Below, one piece after another: positions 28,054 through 38,080 of a stretch of 64,000 bases of DNA. The DNA lies in assembly GCF_002812085.1 (NCBI RefSeq), contig NZ_NPDM01000004.1, forward strand, positions 1-64,000. The letters are read 5' to 3'. The position numbers and the translations under genes were made by a program. How positions within the stretch are numbered: position 1 is the first letter of the stretch; each line of letters begins with the position of its first letter. The stretch comes from Leptospira levettii. Its GTDB lineage: Bacteria > Spirochaetota > Leptospiria > Leptospirales > Leptospiraceae. The notes under the pieces are model-generated. The model was not told the DNA's origin. It searched no databases and worked only from the letters and a program-made list of their open reading frames with translations.

Positions 28054-28446
28054 ATGCCTGAATTTAAATACAAAGGAAAATTATATTATAATCCTGTAGA
28101 ATTTGTGTTAGATTGGATAGGTGGTGCTTGGAAGATGCCCATCCTTTGGAGACTAAGGGAAAAAACACTACGTTATAGTGAGATCAAAAAATCATTAACT
28201 CATATTTCCGATAAAATGTTGGCACAGTCCCTCCGCGAATTAGAAGAAAATGGACTTGTCAACCGAAAGGTGTATGCTGTTGTGCCTCCGCATACGGAAT
28301 ACTCTCTTACAGATCTTGGTAAAAAAACAATCCCTATGATCATGTCCTTACGAGAACTTGGCATTACGTTTATGAAAACTTCCGGAGCCTATACAGAAGA
28401 TTTGGAATCATTTCCAAATGCAAAACCAACCAAGAAAAATAGATAA
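28054..28446 (+). CDS. HxlR family transcriptional regulator
   Basis: A 130-residue winged-helix regulator: PVEFVLDWIGGAWKMPILWRL (start of the wing-helix), LRYSEIKKSL, ISDKMLAQSLRELEENGLV (recognition helix) and the wing VVPPHTEYSLTDLG are canonical HxlR features. The start is the ATG preceded by TGGAGG; an upstream in-frame TTG (28033) lies inside the operator palindrome and is rejected. No Cys of the HypR type is present near the N-terminus, so the inducer is unclear. It probably controls the divergent reductase. Confidence 0.88.
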   Translation: MPEFKYKGKLYYNPVEFVLDWIGGAWKMPILWRLREKTLRYSEIKKSLTHISDKMLAQSLRELEENGLVNRKVYAVVPPHTEYSLTDLGKKTIPMIMSLRELGITFMKTSGAYTEDLESFPNAKPTKKNR

Positions 28447-28571
28447 ATCATTACATCTTCTATCTTCAGAAGGAGTAGTCTTCCTCTATAAGATCATCAT
28501 AGGTGAATGAATCGTATGAAAAAATGATCTCATTGGAACGGACGAAATTGAATTGTGGTGAAAGGATAAGA

Positions 28572-30008
28572 ATGAAAACGGATATACTATATGAACCTTT
28601 TGGAATTACGGAATTCCGAGGGAATCAAGAATTGATTATAAAACACATAATCAGTGGCAAAAATGCTTTAGTCATTATGCCTACGGGAATGGGAAAATCA
28701 ATTTGTTACCAAATTCCTGCATTGGTATTACAAGGAACTTGTATTGTCATCTCACCTCTTATTGCTTTAATGAAGGACCAAGTGGATGCATTGGTGCAAA
28801 AAGGGATCTCTGCCACCTATATCAATTCTAGTTTAAATTGCACAGAAAGAATGAAACGGTATGAAGCGTTAAGAGCTGGCGAATGGAAAATGGTTTACGT
28901 CTCTCCTGAAAGATTTCAAAAAAAGGAATTTTTAGATGTTTTGTCCAAAATACAAATATCTCTACTGGCAATTGATGAAGCACATTGTATTAGCCAATGG
29001 GGACATGACTTTCGTCCTGATTATACCAAAATTAAATGGTTTCGTGAGATCTTAAAATACCCACCCACAATTGCCTTAACAGCAACTGCCTCAAGTCGCG
29101 TACAAGCAGATATCATGGAACAAATGGGGTTAAAATCTCATGAAATCCAAGTTTTTGATGATGGATTATTTCGCCCCAATTTGCATCTGTCTGTTTCAGA
29201 ATGTTTTGATGTGGAAACAAAATACAAACAGTTGTTAGAAGATTTGAAGTCCAAAAATGGAGTTTCTATTTTATACTTTAGTCTCATCCAAGAATTAGAA
29301 AATTTTAGTCGATGGTTAGATACCAAACGATTCTCACATTTGGTTTACCATGGAAAACGTTCCAACCAAGATCGAAGTAAAACACTTACAAAATTTTTAA
29401 AATCAGATTCTGTTGTGTTACTCGCAACCAATGCATTTGGGATGGGTGTTGATAAGTCGAATGTCAGAAATGTTTTCCATGTACAAATTCCTGGAAGTAT
29501 CGAAGCATATTACCAAGAAATAGGAAGGGCAGGGAGAGATGGTAAACCTTCAGAGTGCAAATTGTTTTATACAGAAGATGATTTGGCGATCCAAATGGAT
29601 TTTATAGATTGGCAAAATCCAGATATATCCTACTTAAAAAAGCTCTATTTGTTGTTATCCCAAAAACAAAACCAATTATCCGCTCTTGATTACGAGACAA
29701 TCCAATCCTTTATGACTTATAAAAACAAATCAGATCATAGGGTACAAACTGCTATCAATTTACTATCACGTGTAGGTCTAGTGTCTGGTGATTTAGAACA
29801 AGGAACCTTACAACTGGAAAGTGAATGGGATGATTCACTATTTTCAAAAGAAGAATTGGAAGCTAAAAAAATGGAAGGTGGAAAACGACTCTACCAAATG
29901 CTCCAATACACCAAAACAAATGATTGTCGGAGAAAGTTTATCCACCAATATTTTGATTCCCCATTTATTTCATGTGGGAATTGTGATCTTTGTCTAGAGA
30001 GCAACTAA
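28572..30008 (+). CDS. recQ: RecQ family ATP-dependent DNA helicase, short form
   Basis: Superfamily 2 helicase motifs are in order: FRGNQELII (motif 0), PTGMGKSICYQ (Walker A), DEAHCISQWGHDFRPDY (motif II plus the RecQ aromatic loop), LTATA (III), ATNAFGMGVDK (V) and QEIGRAGRDG (VI). The chain ends right after the zinc-binding subdomain (CRRKFIHQYF then SCGNCDLC), so the HRDC domain and probably much of the winged-helix domain are missing, as in RecS-like proteins. The ATG at 28572 has AAAGGA upstream; a GTG at 28503 would add 23 residues. It unwinds 3'-5' in recombination repair. Confidence 0.92.
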   Translation: MKTDILYEPFGITEFRGNQELIIKHIISGKNALVIMPTGMGKSICYQIPALVLQGTCIVISPLIALMKDQVDALVQKGISATYINSSLNCTERMKRYEALRAGEWKMVYVSPERFQKKEFLDVLSKIQISLLAIDEAHCISQWGHDFRPDYTKIKWFREILKYPPTIALTATASSRVQADIMEQMGLKSHEIQVFDDGLFRPNLHLSVSECFDVETKYKQLLEDLKSKNGVSILYFSLIQELENFSRWLDTKRFSHLVYHGKRSNQDRSKTLTKFLKSDSVVLLATNAFGMGVDKSNVRNVFHVQIPGSIEAYYQEIGRAGRDGKPSECKLFYTEDDLAIQMDFIDWQNPDISYLKKLYLLLSQKQNQLSALDYETIQSFMTYKNKSDHRVQTAINLLSRVGLVSGDLEQGTLQLESEWDDSLFSKEELEAKKMEGGKRLYQMLQYTKTNDCRRKFIHQYFDSPFISCGNCDLCLESN

Positions 30009-30013
30009 CTTAC

Positions 30014-30316
30014 TTAAGCTGCCTTAAATAAATCAAAGTCAAACTCACTTGGTCTGTAAAAATATCTAGCTTTTTCTCTGGAAAGAGTTTGAACAGAAGT
30101 GGTTACATAAATTTCTTTTGTAATCCCATTTGGAATCAATCGAAACAAATCTCTAAATTTACGAGTAGGTGGAACATTAAATTCCCAGCAGATTTCTTCT
30201 TCAATGGCAAGTAAACTTTCAAGATAGTTTTCTGTTTCCCCTATGACAATTGTCTTATTTTCCATTTGTTTAGAAACATCAAAGTATTCTTCTAAAAGTG
30301 ATTCTACGTAATCCAT
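30014..30316 (-). CDS. Hypothetical protein
   Basis: A 100-residue acidic protein I do not recognise; no signal or membrane span. I chose the ATG at 30316 (MDYVESLLEEYF) because AAGAGG lies seven bases before it, rather than the ATG at 30331. It is convergent with recQ with only five bases between the stop codons. The sequence is well-formed (helix, then NVPPTRKFRDLFRLIPNGITKEIY), which supports a real gene of unknown function. Confidence 0.55.
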   Translation of the reverse strand: MDYVESLLEEYFDVSKQMENKTIVIGETENYLESLLAIEEEICWEFNVPPTRKFRDLFRLIPNGITKEIYVTTSVQTLSREKARYFYRPSEFDFDLFKAA

Positions 30317-30456
30317 AATTGACCTCTTCATGAAGTCTATCCTACTGGAAACCTAGGACAAAATAGGTGGGAACGAAAAAAAAATCGAAAAAAAGATAGA
30401 ATTTTAAATTCTCACATGCAGGATTTTTATCAAATTTCTTGGGACTAGGTGCTTTC

Positions 30457-30957
30457 ATGTTATCCATTCGTTCATTCATTTATGGGATTCTTTTTTTTTC
30501 GATTTTGATTTCTTCATGTTCCTCTCCACCTACACAAATTTCAGAAACTCCAACCCTGGAAAAAGAGAAAGTCATCGAACGGAATTGGTCTGTGAATCCG
30601 ATGTGTTGCAAACTCTCTGCAGAGTTTTTGGGAGTGGTGGTACTCGATCAAATTTGTGTAAGTGAAACAGAAACAAAATTAAAACTCCATACAAAAGATT
30701 GGAAACGAGTATGTGTTCTGAAGGAAGGAATGGTTTTTCGTGATGAGTTAGGAACCAATTACCCATTCATAAAATCGGAAGGTGTAGATTTATGCCCAAA
30801 GCGGACAAAAATGAAAGACACTCCATTTTATTTGGTGTTTACGAGTATGTCATCTGAGTCCAAGTCATTTGATTTAATTGAAGACAAAAACGCAAAATTT
30901 GCGCACAAACCATGGACGTTTGAAGGTGTTGATCTCCGTCAGTGCCAATGGCAGTAG
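30457..30957 (+). CDS. Putative lipoprotein
   Basis: The N-terminus MLSIRSFIYGILFFSILISSC is a lipoprotein signal with lipidated Cys21, followed by a short Ser/Pro/Thr linker. The mature part has six further Cys (for example NPMCCKL, QICVSE, RVCVL, LCPKR, RQCQW) that could form disulfides. I do not recognise the family. ATG is preceded by AGGTG; an upstream TTG at 30439 lacks a ribosome site. Likely anchored in the envelope. Confidence 0.6.
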   Translation: MLSIRSFIYGILFFSILISSCSSPPTQISETPTLEKEKVIERNWSVNPMCCKLSAEFLGVVVLDQICVSETETKLKLHTKDWKRVCVLKEGMVFRDELGTNYPFIKSEGVDLCPKRTKMKDTPFYLVFTSMSSESKSFDLIEDKNAKFAHKPWTFEGVDLRQCQWQ

Positions 30958-30969
30958 AGATAAAATCCA

Positions 30970-31015
30970 GTTTTGGTTCCCATCCAAATGATTTCCCTTT
31001 GGGGTGAACCAAAAC
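30970..31015. terminator. Bidirectional terminator-like hairpin
   Basis: GTTTTGGTTC (30970-30979) pairs perfectly with GAACCAAAAC (31006-31015); CCC and GGGG next to the arms may extend the stem. It lies between the ends of two convergent genes, with moderate T-rich DNA on either side. Confidence 0.5.
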
Positions 31016-31030
31016 AGTTTAAAATTAAAA

Positions 31031-31402
31031 TTACATTTTTTTAGAAAAAGCGGAACACCAACCTTTCGTTGCCACAACACCATTTGTTAAGATTGAACAT
31101 TTTCCCCAACCTTCATTGAGTTTTGTAAATTGGGCACATTGCAGACAAACTTGGTTTTTGGCTTGTGGTTGTTTCCTTTCTGGATACAAATTAAAATCAG
31201 TATTCTTTGCATCATGGTGAAAACCTAATGCCTGTGCGGTGGGATCGTTTTCGGATACTGGTTTTAAGCCATCTGGTGGATCCGAAATTTTTTCTTCGTT
31301 TATTCCTTTTGCAAATAGATTCCACTCTCCCCCTAAAAGGAAGAGAGCGGACGCAAGAACAATGGAACGTTTCAGAAATCGTTTTCGTGTGAACGGTTCC
31401 AT
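31031..31402 (-). CDS. High-potential iron-sulfur protein (HiPIP)
   Basis: The 123-residue precursor has a basic-hydrophobic export signal (TRKRFLKRSIVLASALFLLGG, with KR in a Tat-like position). The mature part is a HiPIP: SENDPTAQALGFHHDA, the cluster ligands VCLQCAQF, then GKCSIL and finally GWCSAF, four Cys in CX2C-X(n)-C-X(n)-C order. HiPIPs carry one [4Fe-4S] cluster at high potential and shuttle electrons in the periplasm. The start lies 3 bp after the katG stop, so it is co-transcribed with an exported catalase-peroxidase; it may donate electrons to that enzyme. That partnership is inferred. Confidence 0.88.
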   Translation of the reverse strand: MEPFTRKRFLKRSIVLASALFLLGGEWNLFAKGINEEKISDPPDGLKPVSENDPTAQALGFHHDAKNTDFNLYPERKQPQAKNQVCLQCAQFTKLNEGWGKCSILTNGVVATKGWCSAFSKKM

Positions 31403-31405
31403 GTT

Positions 31406-33646
<2,241 letters not shown>

Positions 33647-33661
33647 CTAGATTTAGTATAG

Positions 33662-33680
33662 AATTAGATTTAATCTAATT
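33662..33680. promoter_or_regulatory. PerR/Fur-like box 1 upstream of katG
   Basis: AATTAGATTTAATCTAATT is a perfect 9-1-9 palindrome whose 7-1-7 core TTAGATT-T-AATCTAA matches the shape of PerR/Fur boxes. It ends 31 bp before the katG start on the minus strand, where it would block transcription. Confidence 0.7.
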
Positions 33681-33699
33681 TAGGAGGCAAGCAAAATTT

Positions 33700-33716
33700 T
33701 TTAGATTCAATCTAAA
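33700..33716. promoter_or_regulatory. PerR/Fur-like box 2 upstream of katG
   Basis: TTTAGATTCAATCTAAA is a perfect 8-1-8 palindrome with the same 7-1-7 core as box 1 except for the central base. The centres of the two boxes are 37 bp apart, about 3.5 helical turns. Confidence 0.7.
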
Positions 33717-33800
33717 TTTATACATGGAATTGTCGTTTTTCGGGCATGAGGCAAGGTGATTGGCTCTGGTCTAACTTCATAAGCCTCGTTCCTTCGGGTT

Positions 33801-35300
33801 TTAGGAATGGAAGGTAAGTTTGTCTTTCCAGACTTTTGCTCTCTCGAAGAGTTTTTCCTTCCTATCTTTTTGCATTCGGTGTAAATTTCCCACGAGGACA
33901 GCAGTGCGAGGGTTTTTGGAAAACTCTGATTGATGGGCTTCGATAAACGACCAATACAATCCATCCACAGCTTCTTCCCATTCTCCTTTTGGAAAGCTGC
34001 CCATTTTTTGGTAATAGTTCGATCCGCATATGTATGGTTTGGTGGCAAAAACTCCGCCATCACTAAAGAGGGCCATCCCATAAACATTGGGTCCCATCAC
34101 CCAATCAGACGAGTCAATGAACATCTCCATAAACCAACGGTAAGCTTCTTTAGGATGGATTTCGAATAACACCATTAATGATCCCAGCACCATCAATCGT
34201 TCAATGTGGTGTGCATATCCATACTTTGTGCACTTCTTAATCACAAAATCGAGAGGTGGAATGCCAGTATTACCATCAAACCAATGTTGTGTGAATTTTC
34301 GTTTGTGACCAAAATGATTTTTTGATTCTTGGATCTCTCCAAAATTTTGATCGATTCCCCGAATGAATTCTCGCCAACCAATGATTTGGCGGATGAAACC
34401 TTCCAATGATTCAATAGGGATTTTATATTTCTTTGCGTGATCTAACGTAAGTTCTACAACTTCCTTGGGAGTTAATAAACCCACGTTTAAAAATGGAGTG
34501 AGTACCGAATGTTGTATAAACGGAAAGGTTTGTGAAAAAGCATCTTCATATGGACCAAATAAATCTAATCTTTCCTTAAGAAATTGATCTAACCAATGTT
34601 TAGCACCATTACGAGTTGTTGGTAACCAAAAATTTTCTGTGTTTCCGGGATGGTTTGGAAAATGATTTTCAACCAAATGGAACACTTCCTTCTCTTTGTT
34701 TGTAAAATTGATTTGGGGTAAATTGGGAGCTTGGTAGGATTTTGGAAGTTTTTTCCGATTTTCTGTGTCAAAACTCCATTTCCCACCAATCGGTTCTTTT
34801 TTATCATCAACTAACACATGTAATGATTTTCGTTGTGATTCATAAAAAGTTTTCATAAATGGTTTTTTATGAGTTAATAAATAGGCTTCAAAATCTTTGC
34901 GTTTTGTCAGAAACATAGGAGATCGATGTACGATTCCTTTTACATTTGCCTTTTGGAGTAACGAAAGGATTCTCTTTTCAAAAAATCGATCTTCGATTTC
35001 AAAGTAGTGTAATTCAGCAATGGATTCTTTTAACAGAAAATTTGACAGCTTTACTTCATAGGAATCGGAATTTACATCCAAAGGTTCGTAGTGAACCAAA
35101 AATCCTAATCCTCTTAGTTCTTCTGCATAAGCTCTCATTGCTAAAAAGAAAAATAATATTTTCTGTTTGTGAAACTGGAAGTACGTACATAATTCTTTGT
35201 CTTCGCGTATAAAAACAATGTACTCGGAACGTTTGTCTTCGGGGATTATCGCATCTAAATCGAAAAGTTGGTTTCCAAGGACGAGAAGGGCTTTTTTCAT
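33801..35300 (-). CDS. Photolyase/cryptochrome of the FeS-BCP family, cluster cysteines mostly missing
   Basis: 499 residues with the layout of bacterial (6-4) photolyases (PhrB/CryB, DUF-type deoxyribodipyrimidine photolyase-related). It begins MKKALLVLGNQLFDLD (antenna-binding Rossmann part); the FAD domain has EGFIRQIIGWREFIRG and YAHHIERLMVLGS with the His364-His365 pair needed for (6-4) repair, and WVMGPNVYGMALFSDGG. The family normally binds [4Fe-4S] by one Cys before the YAHH motif and three in a segment after KPY. Here Cys357 is present but the segment after TKPYIC (421-425) reads SNYYQKMGSFPKGEWEEA with no Cys, so the cluster is probably absent. Activity may be light repair or signalling. 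Confidence 0.85.
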   Translation of the reverse strand: MKKALLVLGNQLFDLDAIIPEDKRSEYIVFIREDKELCTYFQFHKQKILFFFLAMRAYAEELRGLGFLVHYEPLDVNSDSYEVKLSNFLLKESIAELHYFEIEDRFFEKRILSLLQKANVKGIVHRSPMFLTKRKDFEAYLLTHKKPFMKTFYESQRKSLHVLVDDKKEPIGGKWSFDTENRKKLPKSYQAPNLPQINFTNKEKEVFHLVENHFPNHPGNTENFWLPTTRNGAKHWLDQFLKERLDLFGPYEDAFSQTFPFIQHSVLTPFLNVGLLTPKEVVELTLDHAKKYKIPIESLEGFIRQIIGWREFIRGIDQNFGEIQESKNHFGHKRKFTQHWFDGNTGIPPLDFVIKKCTKYGYAHHIERLMVLGSLMVLFEIHPKEAYRWFMEMFIDSSDWVMGPNVYGMALFSDGGVFATKPYICGSNYYQKMGSFPKGEWEEAVDGLYWSFIEAHQSEFSKNPRTAVLVGNLHRMQKDRKEKLFERAKVWKDKLTFHS

Positions 35301-35397
35301 ACATTGTCTATTTTTTAGACAAAACTGTTTGTAAAATTGAGAATCGAAATATGGGAAAAGTTCTATTCTAAAAAGAAAAATCAGGTATAGTAAACGA

Positions 35398-36786
35398 GTG
35401 AGTTATCAAATCATCATTGGAAAAAAAACATATCAGTTCTGTGACTTAAAAGAAGTTTTGGCAAAAGCATCTCCTCTTCGTTCTGGAGATATTTTAAGCG
35501 GTTTAGCAGCAGAAAACCAAGAAGAGAGAATTGCTGCACAAATGGTATTAGCTGATATTTACTTATCAGAATTTTTAAATATCGAAATAATTCCAGCAAA
35601 CAAGGATGAGGTGACGAGACTCATTTTAGAATCACATGATCATTCTGCATTTAAGATGATTTCCCATTTGACGGTAGGCGGATTTCGGGATTTTTTACTA
35701 TCGGAAACAACTGATTTACCTGTTTTAGAATCCATTCGAATGGGACTCACTCCCGAAATGGTTGCTGCTGTTTCAAAACTCATGTCCAATCAGGATCTAA
35801 TTTTGGTTAGTCAAAAAATCAGAATTATCACAAAGTTCCGAAATACAATAGGATTACCAGGGAGGTTATCGGTTCGTTTGCAACCAAATCATCCCACCGA
35901 TGACCCGAAAGGAATTGCCGCAGGTATCTTAGATGGATTGTTACTAGGTAGTGGAGATGCTGTGATTGGAATTAATCCTGCCACTGACCATGTGCCCACT
36001 TGTATCACATTATTAGAAATGTTAGATACGATCATCCAAACATATTCCATTCCAACACAATCCTGTATCCTCACTCATGTTACCACTTCCATGCAAGTGA
36101 TGCAAAAAGGAGCACCACTAGACTTAGTATTCCAATCGATAGGCGGAACAGAAGATTTGAATCAGAGTTTTGGGATCAATCTGTCTCTCTTAGCAGAAGC
36201 AAAAGATATGGCATTGTCATTGAAGAGAGGAACGATAGGCAATAACGTAATGTATTTTGAAACAGGGCAAGGGAGTGCTTTGTCAGCTGGGGCACATCAT
36301 GGAATCGACCAACAAACATTAGAAGTAAGAGCTTATGCGGTTGCTCGGAAATTTTCTCCCTTACTTGTGAATACTGTCGTTGGTTTTATTGGTCCTGAGT
36401 ATTTATACAATGGAAAACAAATCATTCGAGCAGGATTGGAAGATCATTTTTGTGGGAAACTTATGGGGTTACCTATGGGAGTTGACATTTGTTATACGAA
36501 TCATGCTGATGCAGACCAAGATGATATGGATACATTATTAACTCTGCTAGGAGTGGCAGGGTGTAATTTTATCATGGGGATACCTGGTGCTGACGATGTC
36601 ATGTTATCCTACCAAAGTACTTCATTTCATGATGCATTGTATCTAAGACAAGTGTTGGGACTAAAACCGACCCCTGAATTTGAGGAATGGTTAGTTCAGA
36701 AAGGAATTTTTTCCAATGGAAAACAATTTTTACCCGTTGAGAATCAAATTGTCTCTTTGTTTGAAAAAGACATGAGGTTGGATTGA
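35398..36786 (+). CDS. eutB: Ethanolamine ammonia-lyase large subunit
   Basis: The 462-residue catalytic subunit of the AdoCbl-dependent enzyme that turns ethanolamine into acetaldehyde and ammonia. Family features include SPLRSGD near the start, RLSVRLQPNHPTDD, GIAAGILDGLLLGSGDAVIGINP, ETGQGSALSAGAHHG and MGVDICYTNHADADQDD; the Glu and His/Asp residues around the substrate pocket are present. It starts at GTG with no strong ribosome site. eutC follows directly. No microcompartment shell, EutE/EutD or transporter gene is nearby, so the acetaldehyde must be handled elsewhere. Confidence 0.93.
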   Translation: MSYQIIIGKKTYQFCDLKEVLAKASPLRSGDILSGLAAENQEERIAAQMVLADIYLSEFLNIEIIPANKDEVTRLILESHDHSAFKMISHLTVGGFRDFLLSETTDLPVLESIRMGLTPEMVAAVSKLMSNQDLILVSQKIRIITKFRNTIGLPGRLSVRLQPNHPTDDPKGIAAGILDGLLLGSGDAVIGINPATDHVPTCITLLEMLDTIIQTYSIPTQSCILTHVTTSMQVMQKGAPLDLVFQSIGGTEDLNQSFGINLSLLAEAKDMALSLKRGTIGNNVMYFETGQGSALSAGAHHGIDQQTLEVRAYAVARKFSPLLVNTVVGFIGPEYLYNGKQIIRAGLEDHFCGKLMGLPMGVDICYTNHADADQDDMDTLLTLLGVAGCNFIMGIPGADDVMLSYQSTSFHDALYLRQVLGLKPTPEFEEWLVQKGIFSNGKQFLPVENQIVSLFEKDMRLD

Positions 36787-36788
36787 GT

Positions 36789-37583
36789 ATGTCAAATTTA
36801 GATCGATGGAAACAATTCACACAAGCAAGGATTGGGCTCGGAAGGTTCGGTGTTTCAATTTCCACCAAAGACATGTTAAGGTTTAGAATGGACCATGCAA
36901 AGGCAAAAGATGCAGTGGTACAAGAACCATCTTGGGATCCTATTTTTGACCAGCTGAAATTATTCTCAAAGTTATATGGAATCCAACACCAGTTTGTCAA
37001 AAGCCAAGTAACTTCTAAACAAGAGTATCTATTAAGGCCTGATCTCGGCAGACGGCTTTCGGAAGAGTCGAAAATCAAATTGGATTCAAGTGAAAAAGGA
37101 TTTGATTTGGGTATTGTTTGTGTGGATGGTTTGTCTGCAAAAGCAATCGATGAAAACTTACTTCTATTTTTAGAAGGATTCCTTTCAAAGATCGAAACAT
37201 TGCATCTTAAACTTGCGCCTTTGGTTGTTGCACAATGGGGGAGAGTTGCGATTGGAGATGAAATTTCCGAGATTTTACAATCCAAAATTTGTTTAGTGAT
37301 CATAGGAGAAAGGCCAGGGCTTAGTTCCTCTGATAGTCTTGGACTTTACCTTACCTATGAACCAAAAGTCGGAAAAACGGATGAAGCAAGGAATTGTATA
37401 TCCAATGTCAGACCACTTGGATTTCCATTGCCATTAGCCTGCGATAAAGCGATTTATCTAATCCAAGAAAGTATTTCTCAAAAACGCTCTGGTGTTTTAC
37501 TCAAAGACCAAATGCCAAAACCAAAACAGTCGATTGACATGAAAGAGGATCTTTCTAAACTGAAATCATTCCGGGAGGAATGA
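36789..37583 (+). CDS. eutC: Ethanolamine ammonia-lyase small subunit
   Basis: 264-residue small subunit that completes the B12-binding site of the EutBC complex. Recognised by TQARIGLGRFGVSISTKDML, the FRMDHAKAKDAV segment, RPDLGRRLSE, GERPGLSSSDSLGLYLTY and RNCISNVRPLG. The start ATG lies two bases after the eutB stop, so the two are coupled. The last codons overlap a cobalamin-riboswitch core on the same strand. The chain has the usual core length with a short divergent N-terminus. Confidence 0.93.
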   Translation: MSNLDRWKQFTQARIGLGRFGVSISTKDMLRFRMDHAKAKDAVVQEPSWDPIFDQLKLFSKLYGIQHQFVKSQVTSKQEYLLRPDLGRRLSEESKIKLDSSEKGFDLGIVCVDGLSAKAIDENLLLFLEGFLSKIETLHLKLAPLVVAQWGRVAIGDEISEILQSKICLVIIGERPGLSSSDSLGLYLTYEPKVGKTDEARNCISNVRPLGFPLPLACDKAIYLIQESISQKRSGVLLKDQMPKPKQSIDMKEDLSKLKSFREE

Positions 37584-37670
37584 GGTGAAACTCCTCAGCT
37601 GACGGTGCAACCGTGAATTTGAAAACGATTTGATCGGATTCAAAAAGTCGGATCTTCCCACAAATGAATC
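37530..37670 (+). ncRNA. Cobalamin (AdoCbl-type) riboswitch aptamer
   Basis: The conserved core is visible from 37573: GGGA, then GAGG-TGAAACT-CCTC as the P5 hairpin, AGCTGACGGTGCAACCGTGAA as the junction/P6 region, and AGTCGGATCTTCCC (37646-37659) in the place of the B12 box. The core matches the E. coli btuB type in order and spacing, while the outer P1/P2 limits are a guess. It begins inside the end of eutC and points at the next gene; a GC hairpin at 37706-37734 (GGGT..CCGG/CCGG..ACCC) may be the expression platform. Confidence 0.72.
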
Positions 37671-37773
37671 GCCCGTAAACGATCATTCGTTCCTTGTTCA
37701 CATTAGGGTCCCGGACAAATTCGCCGGATCACCCAATTTCATTGTGTGATTCTAAATGATTAGGAGTCACCAT

Positions 37774-38061
37774 TTGCAAGAAAATAAACCAAATAAAAAT
37801 CCAAACCAAGATTCAAATCAATGTTTCCAAGAGTCAACGGTCAAACATGAGGAAAAAATTTGCCCCAACTGTTTGCGAATTTTTGAATGTAAGGTTGGTT
37901 CCATTCAATTGTGCCAATGTACAAAGGTTCAATTGACAAAAGAAGAAACCGAATATTTGGCAACTCAGTATGTAGATTGTTTGTGTTTCCAGTGTATGGA
38001 GACATTGGCATTCGAATACCGAGTGAACCAGAAGTTAGTTCGATTGCCTTGGAAAATATAA
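37774..38061 (+). CDS. Small cysteine-rich CWC-like protein
   Basis: About 95 residues with a zinc-finger-like Cys pattern: ICPNCLRIFECKVGSIQLCQC near the middle and DCLCFQCMETL near the end, which resembles the cysteine-rich CWC family (here CQC in place of CWC). The role of that family is unknown. I chose the TTG at 37774 because TAGGAG lies eight bases before it; an ATG at 37756 without a ribosome site would add six residues. A cobalamin riboswitch lies directly upstream, so it may be B12-regulated, which would be a new link. Confidence 0.7.
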   Translation: MQENKPNKNPNQDSNQCFQESTVKHEEKICPNCLRIFECKVGSIQLCQCTKVQLTKEETEYLATQYVDCLCFQCMETLAFEYRVNQKLVRLPWKI

Positions 38062-38080
38062 ATCTTGCAAATGAATGTTA

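Noticed and set aside
35398..38061. Ethanolamine microcompartment locus
   Set aside because: No shell protein, EutE, EutD or EutG gene is present beside eutBC.
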